A program made the position numbers and the translations under genes. Positions 41,649 through 55,469 of a stretch of DNA of 64,000 nt are shown here, piece after piece; the first letter of the stretch is position 1; the number at the start of each line of letters is the position of its first letter. The stretch is from Myoxocephalus aenaeus (taxonomy: Eukaryota > Chordata > Actinopteri > Perciformes > Cottidae), in contig JBAMJR010000662.1 of assembly GCA_038501785.1 (NCBI GenBank), positions 1 through 64,000 on the forward strand. The letters are read 5' to 3'. Below the pieces are notes generated by a model. That model was not told the origin of the DNA, made no database searches, and saw nothing but the letters and a program-made list of their open reading frames with translations.

Positions 41649-43458
41649 CGCTGCCTCTACCTGTAGCGCTACCTCTACCTGTAGCGCTACCTCTACCTGT
41701 AGCGCTGCCTCTACCTGTAGCGCTGCCTCTATCTGTAGCGCTGCCTCTATGTAGCGCTACCTCTACCTGTAGCGCTACCTCTACCTGTAGCGCTACCTCT
41801 ACCTGTAGCGCTGCCTCTACCTGTAGCGCTGCCTCTATGTAGCGCTGCCTCTACCTGTAGCGCTGCCTCTACCTGTAGCGCTGCCTCTACCCATAGCGCT
41901 GCCTCTATGTAGCGCTGCCTCTACCTGTAGCGCTGCCTCTATGTAGCGCTGCCTCTATGTAGCGCTGCCTCTATGTAGCGCTGCCTCTACCTGTAGCGCT
42001 GCCTCTACCTGTAGCGCTACCTCTATGTAGCGCTACCTCTACCTGTAGCGCTGCCTCTACCTGTAGCGCTACCTCTATGTAGCGCTGCCTCTACCTGTAG
42101 CGCTGCCTCTACCCATAGCGCTGCCTCTATGTAGCGCTGCCTCTACCTGTAGCGCTGCCTCTATGTAGCGCTGCCTCTATGTAGCGCTGCCTCTACCTGT
42201 AGCGCTGCCTCTACCCATAGCGCTGCCTCTATGTAGCGCTGCCTCTATGTAGCGCTGCCTCTACCTGTAGCGCTGCCTCTACCTGTAGCGCTACCTCTAT
42301 GTAGCGCTACCTCTACCTGTAGCGCTGCCTCTACCTGTAGCGCTACCTCTATGTAGCGCTGCCTCTACCTGTAGCGCTGCCTCTACCTGTAGCGCTGCCT
42401 CTACCCATAGCGCTGCCTCTATGTAGCGCTGCCTCTACCTGTAGCGCTGCCTCTATGTAGCGCTGCCTCTATGTAGCGCTGCCTCTACCTGTAGCGCTGC
42501 CTCTACCCATAGCGCTGCCTCTATGTAGCGCTACCTCTACCTGTAGCGCTGCCTCTACCTGTAGCGCTACCTCTATGTAGCGCTGCCTCTACCTGTAGCG
42601 CTGCCTCTACCCATAGCGCTGCCTCTATGTAGCGCTGCCTCTACCTGTAGCGCTGCCTCTATGTAGCGCTACCTCTATGTAGCGCTGCCTCTACCTGTAG
42701 CGCTGCCTCTACCTGTAGCGCTGCCTCTATGTAGCTCTGCCTCTATGTAGCGCTGCCTCTACCTGTAGCGCTGCCTCTATGTAGCGCTGCCTCTATGTAG
42801 CGCTACCTCTACCTGTAGCGCTGCCTCTACCTGTAGCGCTACCTCTATGTAGCGCTGCCTCTACCTGTAGCGCTGCCTCTACCCATAGCGCTGCCTCTAT
42901 GTAGCGCTGCCTCTACCCATAGCGCTGCCTCTATGTAGCGCTGCCTCTATGTAGCGCTGCCTCTACCTGTAGCGCTGCCTCTACCCATAGCGCTGCCTCT
43001 ATGTAGCGCTGCCTCTACCCATAGCGCTGCCTCTATGTAGCGCTGCCTCTATGTAGCGCTGCCTCTACCTGTAGCGCTGCCTCTATGTAGCGCTGCCTCT
43101 ATGTAGCGCTGCCTCTATGTAGCGCTGCCTCTACCTGTAGCGCTGCCTCTATGTAGCGCTGCCTCTACCTGTAGCGCTGCCTCTACCTGCAGCGCTGCCT
43201 CTACCTGTAGCGCTGCCTCTACCTGTAGCGCTGCCTCTATGTAGCGCTGCCTCTACCTGTAGCGCTGCCTCTACCTGTAGCGCTGCCTCTACCTGTAGCG
43301 CTGCCTCTACCTGTAGCGCTGCCTCTACCTGTAGCGCTGCCTCTACCTGTAGCGCTGCCTCTATGTAGCGCTGCCTCTACCTGTAGCGCTGCCTCTACCT
43401 GTAGCGCTGCCTCTATGTAGCGCTGCCTCTACCTGTAGCGCTGCCTCTACCTGTAGCG
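41634..43458. repeat. 16/18-bp minisatellite overlapping the gabrg3 stop codon
   Basis: Units CGCTGCCTCTACCTGTAG (18) and CGCTGCCTCTATGTAG (16), about 107 in total, with ACC/GCC and ACCCATAG variants. The first CTCTACCTGTAG is the LYL-stop coding sequence. Higher-order blocks (for example 41880-42110 against 42110-42420) recur. Confidence 0.96.
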
Positions 43459-43503
43459 CGCAGCAGGAGGCCACACAGTCTGACGGGAGGGAATTAATGA
43501 ATT

Positions 43504-43509
43504 AATAAA
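43504..43509 (+). promoter_or_regulatory. gabrg3: Candidate polyadenylation signal of gabrg3
   Basis: AATAAA appears about 45 bases after the end of the array and is the first such hexamer after the stop codon. If used, the 3'UTR would be about 1.85 kb and almost wholly minisatellite. Confidence 0.5.
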
Positions 43510-44536
43510 AAGGTAACGCCAAATCAAACTCTTTCCTGTGGCGCCTGAAGCCGTTTCCTTGAGGAATAATTCTGAAGCCTTCGATACGCAGCGCGGAGGA
43601 CGGACTGTGTGAAGGACGAAGGCGCCGCGACCCCAACGACCTTGTGGTGGAGGGAATGAACCGTTATTGTCCAGCCATCAGTCAAATCCAGTTGGTGAAA
43701 CACATTCATAGTGCCTTCCTCTGGAGGGGTAGATACAGGTCTGCTACAATAATCAGGGAATAATGATTTATTAAAGTAAACGCCTGGCTTTGACTGATTA
43801 CGGCTGTTCTCATTCAGAGCTCTGAGGTTACGTTTGTAAAACAGCCAATTGTTGCAACGATCACATGAAAAATCATTAATTTATTATTTATTTCTTCGTA
43901 CTGACTCATATTTCACCATCAGCTCGACACGGTGGGATAAATACATCCCAGAGAAGAACCAACCCGTCGGCACACAGAATAATGATTATTTCATTATTGG
44001 GTTATTTACGTTAAAGTGAAGGTTTGGTGGTTATATGATGAATGTAACTGCTGTGGCTGTAGAGAGTTTCAACAACACAGTTTTAAAAGTACTTTTCCTT
44101 TTTAAAGTAGTTAAACGTTTTGGGATATTTTGAGAAATACATTCATTTTCTTTTCTCTCCAAGAGAATTGATACCACTCTTGTAACTTTACGCTAAATAT
44201 GTGAAGTGAATGACGTGTTTGTGACCGGCTGTCCTCACGGCTGACATGTTGGCCGGCGCCATCTTCTTTTTGAATCCTGAAGCAATCATATTTGGTTGAG
44301 GCCGGCTAGCTACCGTTAGCTCAACAAAAGCTTAGTTACACGCTGAAGCTAGTGCTGGTTATCTAGTTAGCTTAGTTAGTTACCCTGCTTTATGGTCTGT
44401 TTGACTCTAAATGACCATAATTTACTAAATGAACATCATGCTGTATTGAAGAAGACTTGAAACTAGAGATTGAGACATAAACTCATGTTTACAATGTTTA
44501 CTGAGGGAATACATCAAGAGAAGTAGAGTCATTTAT
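43510..44536. other. Intergenic DNA after gabrg3
   Basis: Unique, moderately AT-rich. GCTAGCTACCGTTAGC-like phrases near 44300. No coding or RNA gene seen. Confidence 0.5.
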
Positions 44537-45003
44537 ATAGACTTCTATACAACCAGAGGAGTCGCCCCCTGGTGGTCAGGAGAGAGAATGCAGCTTTAAC
44601 ACATGAAGCATAGACTTCTATACAACCAGAGGAGTAGAGTCATTTATATAGACTTCTATACAACCAGAGGAGTCTCCCCCTGGTGGTCAGTAGAGAGAAT
44701 GCAGCTTTAACACATGAGGCATAGACTTCTATACAACCAGAGGAGTCGCCCCCTGGTGGTCAGGAGAGAGAATGAAGCTTTAACACATGAAGCATAGACT
44801 TCTATACAACCAGAGGAGTCGCCCCCTGGTGGTCAGGAGAGAGAATGAAGCTTTAACGCATGAAGCATATACTTCTATACAACCAGAGGAGTTACCCCCT
44901 GGTGGTCAGGAGAGAGAATGCAGCTTTAACACATGAAGCATAGACTTCTATACAACCAGAGGAGTCACCCCCTGGTGGACAGGAGAGAGAATGCAGCTTT
45001 AAG
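44537..45003 (-). repeat. 73-bp CTCF-like-core array, about 6 copies, reverse
   Basis: Same unit as at 17923-18647 and in the same orientation (GTCGCCCCCTGGTGGTCAGG). Several cores here keep the CpG (GTCGCCCCC). Two units are separated by a repeated AGTAGAGTCATTTATATAGA spacer. Confidence 0.93.
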
Positions 45004-47282
45004 AAGGTTTTCTCTGGAGAGGGTGATGCTAAGCTAACAGGCTACTACCTTCATATTTAGCGTACAAACACGAGAGTCGTATCAATCTTCTCATCTAACT
45101 GATGCAAACAAGTGTATTTCCCAAAATGTCTTACTATTCCTTTTCAATAATTGTGAGTAATAACTGATTTATTGATTGATTTATATGCCTGTATTTTTCC
45201 ACATTATACTGTGGAGGTTGTAAAAAACAACAACTCTTGGTGTAAATATAATACAGACAACAGACATAACAAAGCTCATATCTACCGGCTGCTTTGTCCC
45301 AGATTGGAGGTTGAAACTCCCCGAAGGAACAAAGGCAGCCATGTGTCTAATCCCAGTGTTATTTTTCTGGACGTTACACATATTCTCATTACGTTGCACA
45401 GCAGCCGCTTCTTTTCACAACGCTCAACACACGAGATGAAGTGCAGAGAGGACGAGTTGTGTTTCTTCTTCCAGCCGTTAAACTCTCAGCGACCTTTCCA
45501 GCAGGAAGCCGGCATTGAACACACCGGGTGTGGTTTGTACGTTAAGATATGATAATCATCAGGATCGCTCATCTCTCGTTTGCATGCAATAGACATTTAA
45601 AACGTTCTGGGTTGTACTTACAGTTTTAATATGGGCTCTTTGTTTTATAATTTGATTTCCGTGTGTTTAGATGTGGCATTAGCAACCGTTGAACTGCCTT
45701 AGTGTAGCCCCGCCCACAAATACATGTTGACCTGATAATAAACATCCGCCTGAGGAAGACGTCACTTCAGCGAAGGCTTCTTTGGCCTTAAGTGGAATTT
45801 TTTATATCCTTTTCTATTATTATTATAGTTGCTATATATGTGCCAAATATTTCACGTATTTCATGTATGTTTAAACAGCCCTGTAATGGTTCCACTAATA
45901 TGTTTTGACACAGTAGAGTAAAGTGTAGGAAAGGAATACTTCACCTACATGATGATGTCTGTATATGAATTATTATCACGCCTGGTGAACGAAGATTTTA
46001 AAAAATTAAGAAAGTCGTTTAACAACATCAAAAGTATATGTATATAGTATATATAAGTATAACATCTGTTAACTCATATAAATGCTGCAGAATAATCCAA
46101 GCAGGGATCGATATCCTCTTATAGTACTCTTGATAGTACGCTTATTGATTATGCTCATCGGTGAGGTTCCTTATTGATTCTTTTTTTATTATTTTGTGAG
46201 AAAAAAAGACAATTAATGAAGAAAAGATTCCACATTTCTTTATTATTCTTGTATGTAAACTAAATGATTTCTTGAGCAGCAACAAAAGAAGTTGTAAAAC
46301 CTTTAAACTCCATTCTCAGCTCATCAATGATCTCATGATTATTAATATCTTTACATGTCATTTAGCTCACGCTTTTATCCAAAGTTAATTACATTTTTGC
46401 TCTAAACAAAATGTTTGATTCTCCGTTCTTCACGGAGCTCTAGAGAGAGAAGCAAAGCTTTCTTAAAGCGACAGTGAGAGAAACTGATGAACAAGTTGGT
46501 GGTTTGAAGTTTTGCTTTAAGAAGTAAAATAACTATAAAACATATAAAGTTGGCTTTTGGATCGTTGACGTGAACAAGAAGCTCCTGCAGCACTCGGCGT
46601 GAAGGAGCTGCTGTGGCTGCAGACATCAACAGATATCGCCAGCCGCTATAGGATGTCTTCACTTAATCATAATTCATAACAAACTATCACCTGCAACACG
46701 GGGCGTTGTGTTTGCCACCATGTGATTGCAAAGAGCTCATTTGTCATGCTGAGTTTCCATTGGTTCATGACTGATGTCACTGACGGGTGAAGGGCGATGC
46801 AATAAGTTGGTGCTAAATTAAACAATAACTATAATAACAATAACAATAACTAACTCTCACAACAAGACCCGACTGTTAGAGCTGAACTCAGGCAATAGTG
46901 TCTCAAACTCACACAGCAACACACAGTTTATCGTTGTATTGTTAGCAGGACTCCAATGTAAAGGTGGAAGAGTTATTGTGAAAAGCAGCAGAGTTGTGAG
47001 GGTTCATAACTCTCACATCTTATTGACAGCATGGAGTTAAGAGGCTCGCATGAAACTGAGATGCATTCTGCGTTTCTGCAGACCACGGATACGTTGACGT
47101 CGGTGTTTCTGTCGAAGCGGCTTGGAACGTTTCTTTGTGTGAAACTATGAAGATAAACCTGAAAAGATTAATGGTCTGTTATTAGATATCCCCTGAAATC
47201 AATGTGCAAGTAATCCACGTCATCATGAACCAGGAAGTGGAAAGACTGAAAAAAAACAGGGAGGATGGGTCAAACAAAAACA
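45004..47282. other. Intergenic DNA, no supported gene
   Basis: AT-rich. A 46344-46395 fragment (CATTTAGCTCACGCTTTTAT, CCAAAG) belongs to the 1-170 repeat family. A 126-codon open frame at 45172-45552 has no domain, start context or similarity that I recognise. Confidence 0.5.
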
Positions 47283-47715
47283 CTTCAACATAACTAAGTA
47301 TTTCATGTTTATTAAACATAACTAAGTATTTCATCACTTTATTAAACATAACTAAGTATTTCATCTTTATTAAACATAACTAAGTATTTCATCACTTTAT
47401 TAAACATAACTAATGATGTCATCATCTTTATTAAACATAACTAAGTATTTCATCTTTATTAAACATAACTAAGTATTTCATCACTTTATTAAACATAACT
47501 AATGATGTCATCATCTTTATTAAACATAACTAAGTATTTCATCTTTATTAAACATAACTAAGTATTTCATCTTTATTAAACATAACTAAGTATTTCATCT
47601 TTATTAAACATAACTAAGTATTTCATCATCTTTATTAAACATAACTAAGTATTTCATGTTTATTAAACATAACTAAGTATTTCATCTTTATTAAACATAA
47701 CTAAGTATTTCATCA
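47283..47715. repeat. 28-bp AT-rich tandem repeat, about 15 copies
   Basis: The unit is CTTTATTAAACATAACTAAG followed by TATTTCAT. Three-base insertions (CATCAT, CACT) and an ATGATGTCAT variant make lengths of 28 to 31. Confidence 0.93.
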
Positions 47716-48178
47716 TCTTCTGTGAAGAAGGGAGTTTATTTTGAAAAGGCCATATTCATGTTAAAAGGGTAATTGACTTGTTTTAAACAGTTTTAAACAG
47801 TTTACGTAATAACCTTACGTAAGAACACTTGCTATTTATTAATGTGACATTGTTTCGGTTATTATTTGAACGGCATGAAGCCGTGAATCAGTGTTTTTCT
47901 ACGAGGCTGATATGAAGCGTGGTTATGGTTCAGAAACATCAACATCAAACATCTCCGTTGTTTTGCAGAAACCTAGAATGCCAAAACATACAATAATCAC
48001 GTGGCTGTGGTCATGTGGTCTAAGATATAACTAGTGTGTTGGTTTACAACCCTGAAAAGTCCTCAGAACATTCAGTTATCCCATAAAGCAAGAAGACAGA
48101 CTTTAAAAAGATTCCCTCCTCGTCATATCTGTGTTGATTTAACGTCACGTTCTCCCAACTGGACGGACCCCAGTATGC

Positions 48179-48180
<2 letters not shown>

Positions 48181-48242
<62 letters not shown>
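48181..48242. repeat. (GT)n microsatellite
   Basis: Perfect GT dinucleotide run of about 31 units. Confidence 0.97.
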
Positions 48243-48244
<2 letters not shown>

Positions 48245-48328
48245 CTCCAGACCAAACCAGTAAACCGGCTCTGGGCAAAGAGTCATCTGGGGACCGGCAG
48301 GACGTACGGGGACATCTGAGGGACTGAC

Positions 48329-48806
48329 GTGTGGGCGTGTCTCTGATGTGATGTGGGCGTGTCTCTGATGTGATGTGGGCGTGTCTCTGGTGTGATGTGG
48401 GCGTGTCTCTGATGTGTTGTGGGCGTGTCTCTGGTGTGATGTGGGCGTGTCTCTGATGTGATGTGGGCGTGTCTCTGGTGTGATGTGGGCGTGTCTCTGA
48501 TGTGTTGTGGGCGTGTCTCTGGTGTGATGTGGGCGTGTCTCTGATGTGATGTGGGCGTGTCTCTGGTGTGTTGTGGGTGTGTCTCTGATGTGATGTGGGC
48601 GTGTCTGATGTGATGTGGGCGTGTCTCTGATGTGATGTGTGCGTGTCTCTGATGTGATGTGGGCGTGTCTGATGTGATGTGGGCGTGTCTCTGATGTGTT
48701 GTGGGTGTGTCTCTGATGTGATGTGGGAGTGTCTGATGTGATGTGGGCGTGTCTCTGATGTGATGTGGGCGTGTCTCTGATGTGATGTGGGCGTGTCTCT
48801 GATGTG
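48329..48806. repeat. 22-bp minisatellite, about 22 copies
   Basis: The unit GTGTGGGCGTGTCTCTGATG plus TG has GGTG/GATG and GATGT/GTTGT variants and occasional loss of CTCT. It carries repeated GGGCGTG boxes. Antisense frames (RHAHITSET) are artefacts. Confidence 0.95.
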
Positions 48807-50232
48807 CTCGGTGAATCCCTTGGTGACTTGAAGTACAAACATTGGTTCAAATCCCCATTCAGTGAGTATTATTGAGATCAATCAGCCAAAGACATTTCTG
48901 TTTCAGTTTATTCTCTAGTAGTTTTTATTATGTTGGAGGGAATTGTTGTGTTTTGGGGTCCATGTATTATTCTCTGTGAAGTGTCTTTGGATTGTTTCCC
49001 AGAAGAAGTTGTTCTTTTTTTAATTAGCCGATTCCTCCATTGTTGTATTATTGTTCTCACTAACAGCTGTGTTCCTCCTGGAGGTAAACAAGCTTCATAT
49101 TTGGTTTCCATGTATCTAACTCTCTGTAACTCTTCCTCTGCTTTGTGTGCTCATACATAAACCTCTCATTGTTGGGAGGGTTCTCCTCAGCAGCTAGTGG
49201 GTGTTGGTTTTAATCTCTTTAATCTGGAGCATCTTCAACCTGTTTATGATGGCGTGCTATTTTCATACCTATGTTGTTGTTTTTTCTTCTTTTTTAAATA
49301 AAGTTTTCTTTATATAAATGTAAATCATTGCAGTCAATTTGGCACTTTAATCGTCTTTTGTTTATTGTGAAGATATTTCTTGAAGAGGGACGTAGTGGTT
49401 TCATCAGAAGATGAGTGAGCAACATTATGGGATATTTTATGGAAACACGTCAACGTAAACCGACGCTGAGCTTTCTGTCTGGATGTTCTCAGAAAACCCT
49501 TCAGAGAAAAAAGTTCTCAGAAATGACTGAAAAGGATATTTTCTCGAGAACTGAAATATTCCTTTGAGTATTATGTCAGCGTTTCAGCATCTTGGTGCAT
49601 TTACAATTTGCTCAGAACATTCCTCACAATGTTCTGTGCAAATTGTGAGGAATGAAAGTAAATCAGTTTAAATAGCAGACGGGTTCGGATCAGTGAGGCG
49701 ACCTCCTGTCAGGTCACCAGGAGACATTTCTGCTGGCTCAGCAGGATGCGTTCACACTCCCTGAGTGTCCTCTAACACGAGGACGTCGGTTTCAGAGGAT
49801 TAGTTCGGCATAATTGAAGAAGTACCCTCATTATTATATCGCTGGTCAGGAGTGATGAGAGCTTTACCGAGGCTTTTACAGTTGATAAAAAAAAGTCACC
49901 GTATCTGGTGCAGGGTCGCCCGGGCAGTGTCTCCTTCACTGGCAACGTTTTCCAGCTCTTACTGATGAACTCCAGGCGAGATATATGCTCTCTGCAGCGT
50001 GTTCTGGATCCACCGTCTTACTATAAAACCTCTAACGGGACGAGTCCAGGAGGATCCTGATCAGATGTCCAGACCGCCTCAGTGAAGGACCCTCCGGATG
50101 TCTGACCTCTCTCTGCTCATTTCGGCCTCACTTGGGGCAGTGACTCATTCCAAACCCGGAGGGCACAATCCTGCATTCTCCGGCAGAGAGCCGTGGCCTC
50201 AGACCAAAGGTCGAGGTCTGATAGAGCCCGAC
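48807..50232. other. Intergenic DNA, no gene seen
   Basis: Mostly unique. A short inverted repeat around 49605-49655 (CTCAGAACATTCCTCACAAT and its complement) could fold. No coding signal. Confidence 0.45.
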
Positions 50233-51765
50233 CCCAATGCACCCAACCCCGATGCACCCGACCCCGATGCACCCAACCCCAATACACCCAACCCCAATGC
50301 ACCCAACCCCAATGCACCCAACCCCGATGCCCGACCCCAATGCACCCAACCCCAATGCACCCAACCCCAATGCACCAAACCCCGATGCACCCGACCCCGA
50401 TGCACCCGACCCCAATGCACCCAACCCCGATGCACCCGACCCCAATGCACCCAACCCCAATACACCCAACCCCAATGCACCCAACCCCAATGCACCCAAC
50501 CCCAATGCACCCAACCCCGATGCCCGACCCCAATGCACCCAACCCCAATGCACCCAACCCCAATGCACCAGACCCCGATGCACCCGACCCCGATGCACCC
50601 GACCCCGATGCACCCGACCCCAATGCACCCAACCCCGATGCACCCGACCCCGATGCACCCGACCCCAATGCACCAAACCCCGATGCACCCAACCCCAATG
50701 CACCCGACCCCGATGCACCCGACCCCGATGCACCCAACCCCAATGCACCCAACCCCAATACACCCAACCCCGATGCACCCAACCCCAATGCACCCGACCC
50801 CAATACACCCAACCCCAATGCACCCAACCCCAATGCACCCAACCCCGATGCCCGACCCCAATGCACCCAACCCCAATGCACCCAACCCCAATGCACCAGA
50901 CCCCGATGCACCCGACCCCGATGCACCCGACCCCAATGCACCCAACCCCAATGCACCCAACCCCGATGCACCCGACCCCGATGCACCCGACCCCAATGCA
51001 CCAAACCCCGATGCACCCAACCCCAATGCACCCGACCCCGATGCACCCGACCCCGATGCACCCAACCCCAATGCACCCAACCCCAATACACCCAACCCCG
51101 ATGCACCCAACCCCAATGCACCCGACCCCGATGCACCCAACCCCAATGCACCCAACCCCAATGCACCCAACCCCGATGCACCCCACCCCGATGCACCCAA
51201 CCCCGATGCACCCAACCCCGATGCACCCAACCCCAATGCACCCGACCCCGATGCACCCAACCCCAATGCACCCAACCCCAATGCACCCAACCCCGATGCC
51301 CGACCCCAATGCACCCAACCCCGATGCACCCGACCCCGATGCACCCGACCCCGATGCACCCAACCCCGATGCACCCAACCCCAATGCACCCAACCCCGAT
51401 GCACCCAACCCCGATGCACCCAACCCCGATGCCCGACCCCGATGCACCCAACCCCGATGCACCCAACCCCAATGCACCCGACCCCGATGCACCCAACCCC
51501 AATGCACCCAACCCCAATGCACCCAACCCCAATGCACCCGACCCCGATGCACCCAACCCCGATGCACCCAACCCCAATGCACCCGACCCCGATGCACCCA
51601 ACCCCAATGCACCCAACCCCAATGCACCCAACCCCGATGCCCGACCCCAATGCACCCGACCCCGATGCACCCGACCCCGATGCGCCCGACCCCAATGCAC
51701 CCGACCCCGATGCACCCGACCCCGATGCACCCGACCCCGATGCGCCCGACCCCGATGCCCGACCC
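50233..51765. repeat. 15-bp C-rich minisatellite, about 100 copies, G4-prone minus strand
   Basis: The unit is GATGCACCCAACCCC with CAATG, CCCGA and GATGCC variants. The minus strand reads GGGGTTGGGTGCATC, two G-runs per unit. Occasional 11-12-bp short units (GATGCCCGACCCC) shift the phase. Open frames in five of six frames (PNAPNP, HPTPM, LGALGLG, CIGVG) are repeat artefacts. Confidence 0.96.
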
Positions 51766-53730
51766 CGATGCCTATCCCTAAGGGCAGCGGCTCCACTTAG
51801 ATTCTTCGGGCTGTGCTCGGCCACCAGACGCTCACTAGCGAGCCCCCCTACCAGGTGTGCTCCCAGAAGAGGATCCTGGTGACCTTTTCCTGATGAAGGG
51901 TTTGGCTGATTTATATTGGGTCAGGGACACTTCATCAATAGTTGGAGACTTCATGACAATTTACTTTTCTTTTCTTTTTTGTGTGCAAATTGACTTTTCA
52001 TTGGCCGATGAAAGGAGCTCATCTCACTGAGATGTTTTTATTGGATGAATCTCCATCAGATTGTTGGAATAACCAAAAGAAACCAAGTTTGGCCCAAAGA
52101 GTGGAAAGTTAAACCCGGCATGGATCATAACTTCGACATTGTCTAGTTCATCATTCGCACAATGCCCAGATAAGAAATCCAATTAAGTCGATGCTCCACA
52201 GTCTTATTTCCCATTTTGCAATCATCTCATACATGTCTACAAACAATGAGCCATTCAAAGTGTAATAGAGTTTGGTCATAGATATGCAAATGTGCTATTA
52301 TTCGTGGATGGAGTGAGTTCTGATCAGATGACGACCAGGAAGAGACGTGCAGCTCTGAAAGGAGCATAAAAGGCCTTTTGATGGCTCCTGTTTGGATGGT
52401 TTGTGTCACATAAAGATCACGAGGAGCTTGAACATCGGTGAGCTCGGCTCAGTCTGACACCTCCAGACGAGAGGTCAGACAGGTTGTCTATCTGTCCTCG
52501 TCCTCCTGTCTGGTTGAAGCTGCTTATCAGAGAAACATTCAGATACCCGCCGCGTCTCCACGTTGTACCAGATCACTGCACCGGTCTGGTATGCAATGTG
52601 CAATAACAGATTCACCTTTGGAGGGAATTCTGGAACTTCTTTGCGATTTGGGATCTGCACAAAAACAGGTTCAGAGTTCATGCAGCCTCTGCACACGTCC
52701 CCATCTACCTTCAGCTGCATTTACATGAGCACAAGAGGACCTGTTCATAATTCTGCTGTGAATCCCCAAAACGCTGAGCAACAGGAAACAAAAGGTTCTC
52801 CACGGCGATGTGTTTCCCTGAAGCCCCGCCCACACTGTGACGGATGCACTGCTGTGCGTCTGCAGCTTGTTCAGCTCAAGCTTAGCTTTCTAAGTTTAGC
52901 TGAAAGTTCACCGATATCCACACACTGCAGGAGGAAGTCCTTTATTATCGTCACGAGTCGCCAGAAGACTTTAACAGGATTTCACTCAACGACCGAAACA
53001 CTTTCCTGTTCCTCCTTTTATTTTGGTGGGTTCAGCATCTTAGTTCATTCAGTCATTAAGCTTTTACATAGACAAAACTAAAGGAAACCCATATATTCAA
53101 TATAGGAATGAATGTAACAAGCAAAGCATTTATGATAGTTTGTTATAATCTAAACATGTTCTAATATATTTAAAGCACATATAACTGCCAGTATAAGGTG
53201 ATGTATTTATACACAGCTAGTGACCCAGAGATGTACTTATATTACCATCAATTAACAACTAAACCTCTTTTATCCACATTAAACCATATGTGATTACCAA
53301 ACATTACTCATTTTATTCATTAATCGATCATAAACAAACAATAAAGGGTTATTTTATCTTCATCTTTTTCAGTCCTTTATTTTTCCACTGTGAATGACAG
53401 TTTCTCTCTCGCTTCGTTTTAAACTTATTTTATTTGTCTTCCATAAAGTGTTGTGTTGTTCACAACCTTCTAATCCTCCGTAAACGGTAAGCCAACAACA
53501 ACATTTCACATGAAGGCTTAATAACTGTATTTAATAATCACTGCTCCTCCAGGACTAATTAAAAGAGAGAGAGACCTTCTGCAGGTCACTTCTCTGTCGG
53601 CCGATCAAAGCAGGAAGCGTTTATATCGCGTTACTTTGTCTCCTAACACGAGGATCCAGCTTTTAAAATAACTTCAGAGTGAATCCTCTTAAGATCCTCA
53701 CTCCGGTTCTTAATTACAGGGAAGAGGTCA
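51766..53730. other. Intergenic DNA, no supported gene
   Basis: Unique sequence. A 172-codon open frame (52563-53081) has no recognisable domain and is judged chance. Confidence 0.5.
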
Positions 53731-53731
53731 T

Positions 53732-53780
<49 letters not shown>

Positions 53781-53845
53781 AGGGGGAGAGGGGGAGGGGG
53801 AGAGAGAGAGAGAGAGAGGGGGGGGAGGGGGAGAGAGAGAGAGAG
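53731..53845. repeat. (GA)n with G-runs
   Basis: GA dinucleotide repeat interspersed with runs of up to 10 G and GAGGGGGAGAGGGGG blocks. Confidence 0.95.
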
Positions 53846-53944
53846 CTGTAATTAATTAGCTCACATGGTCACATGCAGGAACAACAAATAACCACACTAT
53901 TGATTTATTGTGCTTTACGAGGTGATTATAAGGAGCAAATTATA

Positions 53945-54208
53945 TGTGTAATAGATTATGATGTGAAATAGATTATATGTGTAATAGATTATATGTGTAA
54001 TAGATTATGATGTGAAATAGATTATATGTGTAATAGATTATGATGTGAAATAGATTATATGTGTAATAGATTATATGTGTAATAGATTATGATGTGTAAT
54101 ATATTATATGTGTAATAGATTATGATGTGTAATAGATTATATGGGTAATAGAGTATATGTGTAATAGAGTATATGTGTAATAGATTATATGTGTAATAGA
54201 TTATGATG
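53945..54208. repeat. 16-bp AT-rich tandem repeat
   Basis: ATTATATGTGTAATAG and ATTATGATGTGAAATAG units alternate, about 16 in all. Confidence 0.92.
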
Positions 54209-55469
54209 TAGACAAAGTAACGCGATATAAACACTTCCTGCTTTGATATACTATGACTTATTATTACATACTATAGTATGACTTATTATTATATACTATA
54301 CTATCCAATCTTTATGACATACTATACTATGACTGTTTTATGGAATTAATGACATGCTATACTCACATTTCTAGATTTTCAGATTTAAAGATGCACTAAA
54401 CTATGACATCTTTATGACAATTTAATGTCAAAGTATACTATGGATATTTTATTGCCTACAATTCCATATTTTTATCTCACTTTTTGACAAACTTTACGAA
54501 GACGTTATTATATTATTAGGACCTTTTATGACGTAATAAACTATGACTAGGCCATTAAGAAAGAGCTCTATGTGGAACGTGTTCGTCCTTCTGCAGCACG
54601 ACATTATATAATATAAATAAACTGACAAATATAATTGTAAACTCTTTTTTATTTCTTAAGTTTTCACTGTTTTTTTGCCTATTTTATTGTTTTATTCCAA
54701 TATAAATATCTTAAATATAGTTTATATATTTTATGTGTGTGTAGCGTGGAGGGAGATACATTTTATTAGTTTTTTTTATTAAATTGTGTAGAATGGACAT
54801 ATATTTAAACCGTACACTGTAGTTACAACAACACGGAGGCAAACTTTATTTCTCCTTTCCACTCCTTCCCTTCTTCCACCCCTTCACAATAAAAGCCCGA
54901 GACATATACACGAGGGAACCTTTAGCATTCCGCTCAAAGGAAAGTCAATAAAATATCTGAAGACTTTTAAACACGTTGCTGCTCGTTACGTCTTTTTATT
55001 CTATTTAAAGAGGTCTTTATTAGAAAGTGGGACCAAACGTTCACAAAGAACAAAGTGAAACTGAAGCAAAGGAAAAGCTGAAGCATCACAACCTTTATTG
55101 TTCACGTTGGTCTCGAACACGAAGCACAGAACAATAAATACGGTGATGTCGTCCGTTCCGTGACACGGGGACTACAATCATTGAGTTTACGTGACTTCAT
55201 TGTGTACACAGTACAATAGATAATATAGAATATAGAACAGTCTACTTCTGTTTTATGAATCACTCCACTAACGCTCCAGTCTGATTCATTCACGTTAAAA
55301 ACATGAACATTAACCTTTAAAAATAAAATCCCTTTCACTGGGTGTTGTGGATCCTTTAAACTTTAAAGTATCACAATGTTTGTGAGTGATCAGAGTCGTA
55401 AAGTAAACAGATTTAACAGCAAAAAGAAAGAACGGTCTGACGCCAGAGGAATGAACTGGGATGACACCA
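54209..55469. other. AT-rich intergenic DNA, candidate oca2 poly(A) site
   Basis: 54240-54560 is rich in TACTATGAC and CATACTATA phrases. On the minus strand AATAAA occurs at 55099-55094, a possible but distant polyadenylation signal for oca2. No gene seen. Confidence 0.4.

Noticed and set aside
45172..45552. 126-codon open frame
   Set aside because: No domain, signal peptide or codon pattern; AT-rich intergenic location and poor start context.
50098..51882. Open frames of 500-594 codons in five frames
   Set aside because: Products of the 15-bp array; the simultaneous openness on both strands shows absence of stop triplets in the unit rather than a gene.
52563..53081. 172-codon open frame
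   Set aside because: No recognisable similarity or splice structure; overlapping antisense frames of similar quality exist.
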